DNA from: Desulfobacterales bacterium
GTDB taxonomy: Bacteria > Desulfobacterota > Desulfobulbia > Desulfobulbales > BM004
Length of the DNA: 14,061 nucleotides
Direction of reading: 5' to 3'
NCBI GenBank assembly: GCA_012974315.1
Contig: JAAXQI010000132.1
Span: 1 to 14,061 of the forward strand
The position numbers and the translations under genes were made by a program. Numbering within the stretch: the stretch's first letter is position 1; each line of letters starts with the position of its first letter. This document shows, one piece after another, positions 1 to 6,296 of the stretch. A model generated the notes under the pieces. That model was not told the DNA's origin, did not search any database, and worked only from the letters and a program-made list of their open reading frames with translations.

Positions 1-45
1 TCGGAATGACACATAACATCATTTTGCAAGAGGCTCAATAGAGGG

Positions 46-1893
46 TTATATTCCAAAGGAACACAACATTTTTTCAGGAAGATTGATACGGGCTTCCATG
101 CCGCCATCAGGTTTTTTGGTCAAAGAAAAATTTCCTCCATGGCTTGCAACTATTTTTTCCACAAGGGCCAAGCCAAGACCCGTACCATAGGTTTTGGTGG
201 TAAAAAAAGGATCAACTGCCCTTTCCCGAAGAGGGTCAGGAATACCTACCCCGGTATCAGCAAATGCCATTGTTACCCAGCCTCTTTGATGGCGAACGGT
301 AATTGTCAGGGTTCCTCCATCAGGCATTGCATCAATGGCATTTCGCGTCAGATGGAGCATCACTTTACGCATCAACTGCTCATCCATCTCCAGAATGGGA
401 TCAGGGTCTGAGATATCAAGTACCACATCAATTGAATGCTTGAGTAGAGAAGGCTGGAGTAAAAGCAATGTTTTTCTTATAAGGGGATGGAGCGGCTCAC
501 ATTTTTTTTCCAGTTCCGGCTGTTTAACAAAATCAAAAAGATCCTTGAAAGTTGATTCCAGCCGCGAGGTTTCATTAACAATCATATGGACAAATTCAAG
601 GGATTTTTCATCCTGGACTCTTTTCCCCAGGATGCGGGCTGCGCCCCCGATTGAAGTTATTGGATTCCTCAATATATGCACTAGCTGGGCCGACATTTGT
701 CCCAGGACTGAATAGCTGGCCGATTCCACCAGGAGATCCTTATTTTTTTCAAGCTCATGCGTTACGTTTTTAAGTTCGCTGATCTTGTCTTCCATCTCCA
801 TGTATAATCGACTGTGATCTATAGCCAGACTGGCCTGATTGGCAAAAATTTCCAGAGATCGTATATGATTTTTTGAAATTGGTTGCCGGGTAACGAAATG
901 ATCGGCAATTATAACCCCCAGAGATTTACTTGGAGAAAAAAGAGGTATTACAATAAAGGTATCTTCACCCAGCAACTCAATGATATCCCTGCCAACAGGC
1001 ACATCTGCCAGGCCATTCTCCACAAGGATGGAGCGCCTCTCCGTGGTGGCCCTGATTAAAATATGGTCTGAATCTGTAACTGGCACCCGCAGGCTTTTAA
1101 TCATCTGGGTAACTTTTGTATCTCCATTCTGGCAGCTTTCTTTGATATTTTGAACAATTTCCAAAAAATCAAGATTCTTTTCACGCATTTCAGCCCAGAT
1201 TCTTCCCGCCTCCTCCCGGCATTCTGACCCTATAGCCAACTTTCCCTGTAATACTTGCCCATCATCATCAAATATTGCCAGAAAGGCCCGGTTGAAACGC
1301 AATCCCTCTTCAGCGGTAATGCCCACAAGAATGGCTTGGAGAATCTCATCAAGCTCCACGGTACTTAAGTACACAGAGTTCATCTTTAAAGAGAGTTGAT
1401 GCAGAATCTGGATACGGAAATGGGCCTTTTCAAGATCCTCTCGATACTTGAGATTCTCAGCAATCAACCGCCGCCTCTCGAGAACCTTGCGAACCACCAG
1501 GAGTATTTCCTTAAACTGCACGGGCTTTGAAAGATAATCGTCAGCCCCCTTTCTTATACAATCAAGGGCAACTTCCAAATCTGCCATACCGGTTAACATG
1601 ACTATAGCAGTGCCGGGATGAGCAGTTACAATTTCTGGTAAAAGGGTGACGCCGTCTGTATCAGGCAAACCAATATCCAGAAGGATTAAGGCTATCCTGG
1701 CTGTACCAAAAAGAGTTCTAAGTTCTTCAGCGCTGCCTGCTTCAACTACAGCAAGATCATGAGTTTCCAGAAAAATACGGAGGGGTGCCCGGATCGCTAC
1801 GTCATCATCAACAATTGCAATCACCTCATCCCTGGCAAGTAACTGGTCAGGAGTAAGGGAGATATGGTGTAAACCGGGAATTGATTCAAGCAT
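46..1893 (-). CDS. Receiver-GAF-histidine kinase (hybrid two-component sensor)
   Basis: A cytoplasmic signalling protein of 615 residues with no membrane segments. The receiver domain lies at about residues 22-140, with the acidic pocket D29/D30, predicted phospho-acceptor D73, T101 and K123. A linker helix leads to a GAF-like sensory region (about 178-362). A short coiled stretch (about 363-390) precedes a HisKA dimerisation domain with H406 in an HxxxNP motif, then a HATPase_c domain with N518 (N box), DTGVG 547-551, DPFFTT 561-566 and GTGLGL 570-575. Placing the receiver N-terminal of the kinase suggests that a separate kinase, or the protein itself, phosphorylates D73 to tune kinase output. 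The residue after H406 is Ile, where most HisKA kinases have Glu or Asp. No good Shine-Dalgarno site precedes the ATG, so the first 20 residues are uncertain. No partner regulator gene is adjacent. The architecture call is firm; the signal sensed is unknown. Confidence 0.93.
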   Translation of the reverse strand: MLESIPGLHHISLTPDQLLARDEVIAIVDDDVAIRAPLRIFLETHDLAVVEAGSAEELRTLFGTARIALILLDIGLPDTDGVTLLPEIVTAHPGTAIVMLTGMADLEVALDCIRKGADDYLSKPVQFKEILLVVRKVLERRRLIAENLKYREDLEKAHFRIQILHQLSLKMNSVYLSTVELDEILQAILVGITAEEGLRFNRAFLAIFDDDGQVLQGKLAIGSECREEAGRIWAEMREKNLDFLEIVQNIKESCQNGDTKVTQMIKSLRVPVTDSDHILIRATTERRSILVENGLADVPVGRDIIELLGEDTFIVIPLFSPSKSLGVIIADHFVTRQPISKNHIRSLEIFANQASLAIDHSRLYMEMEDKISELKNVTHELEKNKDLLVESASYSVLGQMSAQLVHILRNPITSIGGAARILGKRVQDEKSLEFVHMIVNETSRLESTFKDLFDFVKQPELEKKCEPLHPLIRKTLLLLQPSLLKHSIDVVLDISDPDPILEMDEQLMRKVMLHLTRNAIDAMPDGGTLTITVRHQRGWVTMAFADTGVGIPDPLRERAVDPFFTTKTYGTGLGLALVEKIVASHGGNFSLTKKPDGGMEARINLPEKMLCSFGI

Positions 1894-2024
1894 AACGCAT
1901 AAAATTTAACTTAAAAATTATTCAACAACCATAATAACCTGAGAAAAAACTAATCAACACGAAGGAAAGAAGTAATCAACCAGGAGCTTTCATTAAGAAC
2001 TTTCAATACACAGCCTTTACTTTT

Positions 2025-2053
2025 TTATTACTCTTGCCATGTTTATCTGTCAA
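2025..2053 (-). promoter_or_regulatory. Candidate sigma70 promoter for the histidine kinase
   Basis: Read leftward, a perfect TTGACA (2048-2053) is followed, after an 18-bp spacer, by AATAAA (2024-2029), or after 17 bp by TAATAA (2025-2030). Only the -35 is convincing; the -10 matches 3-4 of 6 positions. The predicted start near 2018 would leave a leader of about 125 nt before the kinase ATG at 1893. The -35 lies in a small hairpin, CTGTC/GACAG at 2047-2061. Confidence 0.35.
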
Positions 2054-2085
2054 GAAGACAGTAATATTTTCAAGATGATACTGCA

Positions 2086-2598
2086 TTGTTATTCGAGGTT
2101 GAAATATATGCGGATTCTCTTTACAGTGCCAGCAAAATGATACGTCACGGATTAAAGCATATGAAAAAAGACTTCAATATTGACATGCTGCAGGTTATTG
2201 GCGACTTCCTGGAACTGGGCCATGTAGAAAACATTGTGGCCATGTTTAAACAGGACAGGAACTTATATAGCCTGACCGGTGATCTTCTCAGGGACGAACG
2301 TTTTACAGTAAGGCTGGGAATTGGAGTTCTCTTTGAAGAACTTGCCATTATTCATCCGCAGGAGATATCCCTTGCCACCCCTTCTCTTCTCCCCCTTCTG
2401 CAGGAACAAAACCCCATCTTGCGGGGAGAAGCCGCAACCATTCTTGGTATAATTGGCTCCAGAGATGCCCTGGAACAGTTAGTAAAACTCAAGGACGACC
2501 CCGACTTCCAGGTAAGAGAAATAGTTACAGATATTCTCCACCAGGGGGCAGAAACCCCTCAACCTGAATCTCCTTCCGGGAATGATGAACCTTCTTAA
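2086..2598 (+). CDS. HEAT-repeat protein
   Basis: A 170-residue soluble protein. From about residue 60 to 152 it is a run of paired helices with HEAT-like spacing (segments at about 68-88, 103-130 and 132-152), a fold used for protein-protein contacts. The tail after about 153 is rich in P, E and S and probably disordered. The reading frame is open from 2065 and its only plausible initiator upstream of the conserved-looking N-terminus is TTG at 2086, without a clear Shine-Dalgarno site. An ATG at 2137 (residue 18) is the alternative and would remove the first strand-like segment. The 3' end overlaps the helicase start by 17 bp, so the two are probably co-translated. The protein may scaffold the helicase or another partner, but no function can be assigned from sequence. 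Confidence 0.8.
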   Translation: MLFEVEIYADSLYSASKMIRHGLKHMKKDFNIDMLQVIGDFLELGHVENIVAMFKQDRNLYSLTGDLLRDERFTVRLGIGVLFEELAIIHPQEISLATPSLLPLLQEQNPILRGEAATILGIIGSRDALEQLVKLKDDPDFQVREIVTDILHQGAETPQPESPSGNDEPS

Positions 2599-4534
2599 AC
2601 AGACGCAAGACATATTTAAGCCCGATGGTGTTTTGTCTACACTCTTAGAGGCGTATGAACAGAGATCAGGGCAGCTGGAAATGGCATCGGCAGTAGCCCA
2701 GACTCTTTCCGGAGGCAAACTTGTTGTTGAGGCTGAAACCGGCATCGGCAAAACACTCGCCTATCTTATTCCTGCTGTCCTGAGCGGGCAGAAGATGGTA
2801 ATTTCAACCAATACCCTGAACCTGCAGGAACAGATTCTTAGCAATGAAATCCCCTTTATCCAGCAGCATATTGATCCGCAGCTTTCTGCCATCTGCGTCA
2901 AGGGAAGACAAAACTACCTGTGCCTGTACCGCTGGCAGCAGTTTGCGGTGCATCCCCAAATTGAGATGTTTGCTCCCGGCAAGACTCAAAAAAAAATTGA
3001 GCGCTGGCTTAAATCCACAACCACCGGTGACAGGGCAGAGCTTCCCTGGCTGGAAGACGACTCTGCCCTTTGGCGTGAAATAAGTGCAACTGCCAGCCAA
3101 TGCCTCGGCTCAAAATGCCCGAATGACAAGGCCTGTTTTATTACAGAATTACGCAAGAAAGCTGCCGCTGCCCGACTTCTCATTGTCAATCATCACCTTT
3201 TCTTCTCAGACCTGGCCCTTCGACGTGAAGGGCATGGTGAAGTACTGCCGCGCTATGAGTCGGTCATTTTTGATGAAGCGCATCACCTGGAAAATGTCGC
3301 AACCAATTTCTTTGGTTTTTCTTTCAGCCACTTCCAGTTGCTTGAGCTTATTAAAGATATAAAGCTCTCCGCAGCTCTCCTGCCAGAAGACAAGAAGGAA
3401 CAGGTTTTTCAGGTTGCCGATGCACTCCATATCCGTTCAGAACATTTCTCCGCAATGTTCCCTGCCCAGATTGGAAAATTTCCCTTACAGGGATTTATTG
3501 ATCATCACCCTGATTGGGAGGAACAGATCCAGGCCCTTTCAGACCGGCTGGCAAGCCTGACCTCCACTCTCTTAAACATGGTGATTGAAGGAGATGTATG
3601 GCAGGGACTGGCTAACCGTTCTGAGGACATGCAAAGCAGGCTGAATGCAATTGCAGGGTTACTGGAAATACCCCATGAGAATAAATATATCCGCTGGTAT
3701 GAACGGCGGGAGAAGACTCTTGTATTGACCTGTTCCCCCATTGATATTGCGGCAGAACTCAATACTGTTTTATACCCTGAAGTGCGAAGTGCTGTTTTCA
3801 CATCCGGTACTTTGACCGTTGGTGGAAACTTCACCTATTTTCTGAACCGGCTTGGACTTGACCGGGATACTGAAACCCTTTCTCTTGCATCCCCATTCGA
3901 TTATAAAAACAGGACCATGCTGTATGTACCTGCCCATACTCCTGAAAATCCTTTTCCCCAACCAGACCAGAATAATTTTTCCATAAAAATTCAATCCATT
4001 ATAAACCAGATACTGCTGGCATCAAGTGGACGGGCCCTGGTGCTTTTCACAAGTTTGAGCAATATGAGGAAAACGTACCCTTTTCTGGTTGAAAATCTTC
4101 CCTACCCCGTATTTATCCAGGGGCAGGCACCACGTAATAAACTTTTAAAATCTTTCCAGCAGGAAACCAATTCAGTACTGCTTGCAGTTGCCAGTTTCTG
4201 GGAAGGGATAAATGTTCCGGGCGAATCATTAAGTTGTGTCATAATAGATAAATTACCCTTTGAAGTCCCGAGTGACCCTGTTATCATGGCCCGGATAAAC
4301 AAAATACGAGAGGAGGGCGGTAATCCTTTTATGGATTTTCAGCTACCACGCGCTATCCTTGCTCTACGCCAGGGCGTAGGCCGCCTCATGCGGACTTCTA
4401 CTGATAAAGGTTTACTGTCAATCCTTGATATACGGTTATTTACCAAACAATATGGTCACCTTTTCCTCAGGAGCTTACCCCCAAGCCCTCTTACACGAGA
4501 GCTGAAAGATGTTAAGTCTTTTTTTGAGAACTAA
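2582..4534 (+). CDS. dinG: DinG/XPD-family ATP-dependent DNA helicase (Fe-S)
   Basis: A superfamily 2 helicase of 650 residues, in the family that unwinds DNA 5' to 3' during repair and replication-transcription conflicts. Visible motifs are Walker A AETGIGKT (51-58), motif II DEAH (231-234) followed by H, and motif VI QGVGRLMR (597-604), which carries the arginine finger. Four cysteines, C114, C174, C179 and C185, are arranged with CX4C and CX5C spacing, as in the Fe-S domain of E. coli DinG. The cluster therefore looks intact. There is no N-terminal exonuclease domain, unlike the Gram-positive DinG/CasDinG variants. Two tandem ATGs (2582, 2585) lie in the end of the HEAT-repeat gene with only a weak GGGA ahead, consistent with translational coupling. 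The next gene starts 36 bp downstream. The family assignment is very secure; the symbol is by family. Confidence 0.93.
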   Translation: MMNLLKQTQDIFKPDGVLSTLLEAYEQRSGQLEMASAVAQTLSGGKLVVEAETGIGKTLAYLIPAVLSGQKMVISTNTLNLQEQILSNEIPFIQQHIDPQLSAICVKGRQNYLCLYRWQQFAVHPQIEMFAPGKTQKKIERWLKSTTTGDRAELPWLEDDSALWREISATASQCLGSKCPNDKACFITELRKKAAAARLLIVNHHLFFSDLALRREGHGEVLPRYESVIFDEAHHLENVATNFFGFSFSHFQLLELIKDIKLSAALLPEDKKEQVFQVADALHIRSEHFSAMFPAQIGKFPLQGFIDHHPDWEEQIQALSDRLASLTSTLLNMVIEGDVWQGLANRSEDMQSRLNAIAGLLEIPHENKYIRWYERREKTLVLTCSPIDIAAELNTVLYPEVRSAVFTSGTLTVGGNFTYFLNRLGLDRDTETLSLASPFDYKNRTMLYVPAHTPENPFPQPDQNNFSIKIQSIINQILLASSGRALVLFTSLSNMRKTYPFLVENLPYPVFIQGQAPRNKLLKSFQQETNSVLLAVASFWEGINVPGESLSCVIIDKLPFEVPSDPVIMARINKIREEGGNPFMDFQLPRAILALRQGVGRLMRTSTDKGLLSILDIRLFTKQYGHLFLRSLPPSPLTRELKDVKSFFEN

Positions 4535-4570
4535 AAAATTACTAACAGATATATAAAAGGAAATTGAAGA

Positions 4571-5575
4571 GTGCCCAAAATTGACCTGCATGCCAGATTA
4601 AAATCTGAAATTACCAATGTGGATCAAGCCATGCGAGATGATCTGCAAGCCCTTGTCAGCAAAGACCTGATTCCCTCTAATTTGCTTGAGGTCCTGGAGC
4701 ACGCACTCTACAATGGTGGCAAAAGGATACGACCATTACTTTGCATTCTTACTGCCCGCCTCTGCTCCACTGGCAAAAAAGAGATCTCCCCTTTGGCCAT
4801 TGCCTTTGAATACCTGCATGTTGCAACCCTGCTCCACGATGATGTTATTGACCATGCAGATACCCGGCGGGGCCGTCCTGCTGCAAATAAGGTCTTCGGC
4901 CTGACCCCGGCAATTCTGGCGGGAGATTTCCTTCATGCCCGCTCAATGTTCCTGGTTGGCACCTTAGGAGGCAAGCGTTGCCTGGATCTTATCTGTAGCG
5001 CCACCGGGGCTATGGTTGCCGGAGAATTTCTCCAGATCTCCAATGTCCACAACCTGAATCAATCTGAAAAAGATTATTTTTCCGTAATCAATGGCAAAAC
5101 TGCATTGTTTATCGGAGCTGTCTGTGAGACGGGAGGAATTTTTGCAGGCGCTGACAACAATAAAATTGAAGCTCTCAAGCTCTATGGCACCAACCTTGGC
5201 CTGGCCTTCCAGATACAGGATGATATTCTTGATTATTTAGGCGATTCGGCAAAAACCGGGAAGACTGTAGGAAATGACTTTTATGAAGGGAAAATGACGC
5301 TACCATTGATTCATGCCCTGGAGACTGCAAACAAACAGGAAAATAATTTTCTTCTTGGTCTTCTCAAGGGGCAAAAAAGTGAGCGCATTACAAAAATTGA
5401 CGATGCACGGGAGATCATTCGTAAAAATGGCGGCTTTGAATATGCAGAGCAGCTGGCTGAAAAGTTGGTTGATAAAGGTATCGCAAGCCTGTCCGTATTT
5501 GCTTCCGAGCAGAACAGAGAAACCCTCGGCATACTTACCGGCCTGGCCCATTATGCTATAAGCAGAGATAAATAA
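4571..5575 (+). CDS. ispB: Long-chain polyprenyl diphosphate synthase (IspB-like)
   Basis: A 334-residue all-trans isoprenyl diphosphate synthase. It adds isopentenyl diphosphate units to an allylic primer, making the side chain of menaquinone or a related lipid. Key sites are the GGKRIRP motif (49-55), the first aspartate-rich motif DDVID (90-94) in the context LLHDD, the RRGRPA segment (99-104), and the second motif QIQDDILD (214-221). Lys230 and K231 lie in the usual K-containing loop after it. Length and motif context resemble E. coli octaprenyl diphosphate synthase more than the shorter FPP/GGPP enzymes, but product length cannot be read reliably from sequence. The start is GTG at 4571, chosen because a strong AAAAGGAAA Shine-Dalgarno lies at 4556-4564. 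It probably belongs to the same transcript as the upstream helicase. Confidence 0.92.
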   Translation: MPKIDLHARLKSEITNVDQAMRDDLQALVSKDLIPSNLLEVLEHALYNGGKRIRPLLCILTARLCSTGKKEISPLAIAFEYLHVATLLHDDVIDHADTRRGRPAANKVFGLTPAILAGDFLHARSMFLVGTLGGKRCLDLICSATGAMVAGEFLQISNVHNLNQSEKDYFSVINGKTALFIGAVCETGGIFAGADNNKIEALKLYGTNLGLAFQIQDDILDYLGDSAKTGKTVGNDFYEGKMTLPLIHALETANKQENNFLLGLLKGQKSERITKIDDAREIIRKNGGFEYAEQLAEKLVDKGIASLSVFASEQNRETLGILTGLAHYAISRDK

Positions 5576-5590
5576 AGAGCCGGGCGATGA

Positions 5591-5632
5591 GGTACGCGGT
5601 ATGAGGTGTGAGGTGCGCGGTGCGCGGTGTGA
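5591..5632 (+). repeat. GG-type heptamer tandem repeats (block 1, left half)
   Basis: Six consecutive 7-bp units start at 5591, 5598, 5605, 5612, 5619 and 5626: GGTACGC, GGTATGA, GGTGTGA, GGTGCGC, GGTGCGC, GGTGTGA. All fit GGTRYGM, with strict 7-bp register and no indel. The array begins 15 bp after the prenyl synthase stop codon. A 7-bp period shifts frame at every unit, so this is not coding structure. Function unknown. Confidence 0.9.
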
Positions 5633-5654
5633 AGTATATTTGTCTTAATCTTTT

Positions 5655-5770
5655 CCGTGAACCGTGAACCGTGAACCTTGTACCTCGTACCATTTCTTTA
5701 TCCCTGTGCCTTGTGCCTTTAGTTTTCTCCGATATCCAGAAACCAGCAACCAGTAACCAGTAACCTTTTG
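5655..5770 (+). repeat. CC-type heptamer tandem repeats (block 1, right half)
   Basis: Units beginning with CC start at 5655, 5662, 5669, 5676, 5683 and 5690 (three CCGTGAA copies, then CCTTGTA, CCTCGTA, CCATTTC). After a 12-bp step they resume at 5702, 5709 and 5716. After a 13-bp step they resume at 5729, 5736, 5743, 5750, 5757 and 5764, ending in CCAGTAA copies. In the opposite orientation these are GG-type units like those at 5591-5632, so the two halves face each other across a 22-bp spacer. The composition drifts along the array while the register is kept. Confidence 0.88.
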
Positions 5771-5783
5771 CTCAGCAAACCCA

Positions 5784-5975
5784 ATGGTGACAAAAAAGAA
5801 AATACAGGGGCCCGCTAAAAAACGAGTCCGAAAAGGCAAGACCAGGAAAAGAAGTTTTTTCATGATTTTCCGCCAATGGTCCTTACCTCTTTTCCTGCTA
5901 CTTCTTGTTGGTATAAGCCTGGCAGCAACTTTTTATATCATTTTTTTGCATACCCCATCAAGGCCCATTTTCTGA
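5784..5975 (+). CDS. Small basic single-TM protein (hypothetical, possibly a gene remnant)
   Basis: A 63-residue ORF. Residues 1-33 are very rich in Lys and Arg, residues 34-54 form one clear hydrophobic helix, and the last nine residues include two prolines. By the positive-inside rule it would be an N-in membrane protein. Basic leaders of this kind also start larger envelope enzymes in related bacteria (some penicillin-binding proteins and polysaccharide deacetylases), so this may be the surviving 5' end of a longer gene; that is inference only. There is no convincing Shine-Dalgarno before the ATG at 5784. An overlapping minus-strand ORF is less credible. A probable terminator follows at 6002. 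Treat as a possible gene. Confidence 0.45.
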   Translation: MVTKKKIQGPAKKRVRKGKTRKRSFFMIFRQWSLPLFLLLLVGISLAATFYIIFLHTPSRPIF

Positions 5976-6001
5976 GAATTTCCACCATAATTTCTTCTTG
6001 A

Positions 6002-6045
6002 ATCAAGCACTGCTGGTCTTTTAAAAAACCGGCTTGATATTTTTT
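6002..6045 (+). terminator. Probable intrinsic terminator
   Basis: The arms ATCAAGC (6002-6008) and GCTTGAT (6032-6038) pair perfectly. Within the loop, GGTCTTTT and AAAAAACC (6015-6030) form a second, mostly paired stem. The structure is followed by ATTTTTTAG. It could end transcripts from the small ORF or from the upstream helicase/prenyl synthase cluster. The outer stem is short and the A/T-rich inner stem makes it moderate rather than strong. Confidence 0.5.
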
Positions 6046-6074
6046 AGATAATATACCGAATCACATATTTTCAC

Positions 6075-6103
6075 TTGTGGAAGGCTCTATAAAAAAATAG
6101 AAT
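6075..6103 (+). promoter_or_regulatory. Candidate sigma70 promoter reading into the inverted-repeat element
   Basis: TTGTGG (6075-6080), a 17-bp spacer and TAGAAT (6098-6103, five of six matches to the -10 consensus). The predicted start near 6110 lies only a few bases before the left inverted-repeat arm at 6118, so a transcript from here would begin with the structured element. The -35 is poor (three of six). Confidence 0.4.
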
Positions 6104-6117
6104 AAACCCTAAATACT

Positions 6118-6265
6118 TCAGCCGGTGAAAATACCCCAGGTTAAGGTAAGCACCCTTTCAGGGCATAAACGACCAACGGGGGACTCCGAGGAAGAGCCTC
6201 TTCGGCTATGGTTTTCCATGCCGAAGAGGCGATGACGCATAAAATGGGGTATTTTCACCGGCTGA
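6118..6265. repeat. 148-bp element with perfect 21-bp terminal inverted repeats (MITE-like or structured RNA)
   Basis: Positions 6118-6138 and 6245-6265 are exact reverse complements over 21 bp (left arm begins TCAGCCGGTG, right arm ends CACCGGCTGA). The 106-bp core contains a strong hairpin at 6196-6230: 11 bp of GCCTCTTCGGC/GCCGAAGAGGC, a one-base bulge (T6207), four more pairs (ATGG/CCAT) and a TTTT loop. A small CCCT/AGGG hairpin lies at 6154-6164. GAAGA (6191-6195) can instead pair with TCTTC (6199-6203), which would compete with the big hairpin. No ORF or transposase lies inside and I see no clear target-site duplication. It could be a non-autonomous transposable element or a structured RNA closed by a long stem. 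No known riboswitch or RNA class was recognised. Confidence 0.85.
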
Positions 6266-6290
6266 CAAAAAAACCTTTAATGCTTATTAT
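6262..6290 (+). promoter_or_regulatory. Strong candidate promoter for holA, giving a leaderless mRNA
   Basis: CTGACA (6262-6267, five of six), an exact 17-bp spacer and TATTAT (6285-6290, five of six). The start site expected about seven bases after the -10 falls at 6296-6298, on the holA ATG (6297). The first four bases of the -35 are the end of the right inverted-repeat arm and the last two are flanking sequence. The absence of a Shine-Dalgarno before holA fits a leaderless transcript. Confidence 0.6.
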
Positions 6291-6296
6291 ACCTCC

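Noticed and set aside
2034..2067. Promoter for the HEAT-repeat gene using TTGCCA and TAATAT
   Set aside because: The spacer would be 22 bp, too long for a sigma70 promoter, and no better pair was found.
5591..5770. CRISPR array
   Set aside because: The units are contiguous 7-mers with no spacer/repeat alternation and no cas genes nearby.
5645..5863. Minus-strand ORF of 72 codons with a signal-peptide-like start
   Set aside because: Its C-terminal half is a translation of the 7-bp repeats, and its start is the antisense of the basic region of the plus-strand ORF. Frame-shifting repeats of this kind often produce spurious ORFs.
6118..6265. Retron msr-msd RNA or integron attC site
   Set aside because: No reverse transcriptase or integrase gene is nearby. 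The arms lack the attC core arrangement, and I see no priming guanosine or msd layout I could defend.
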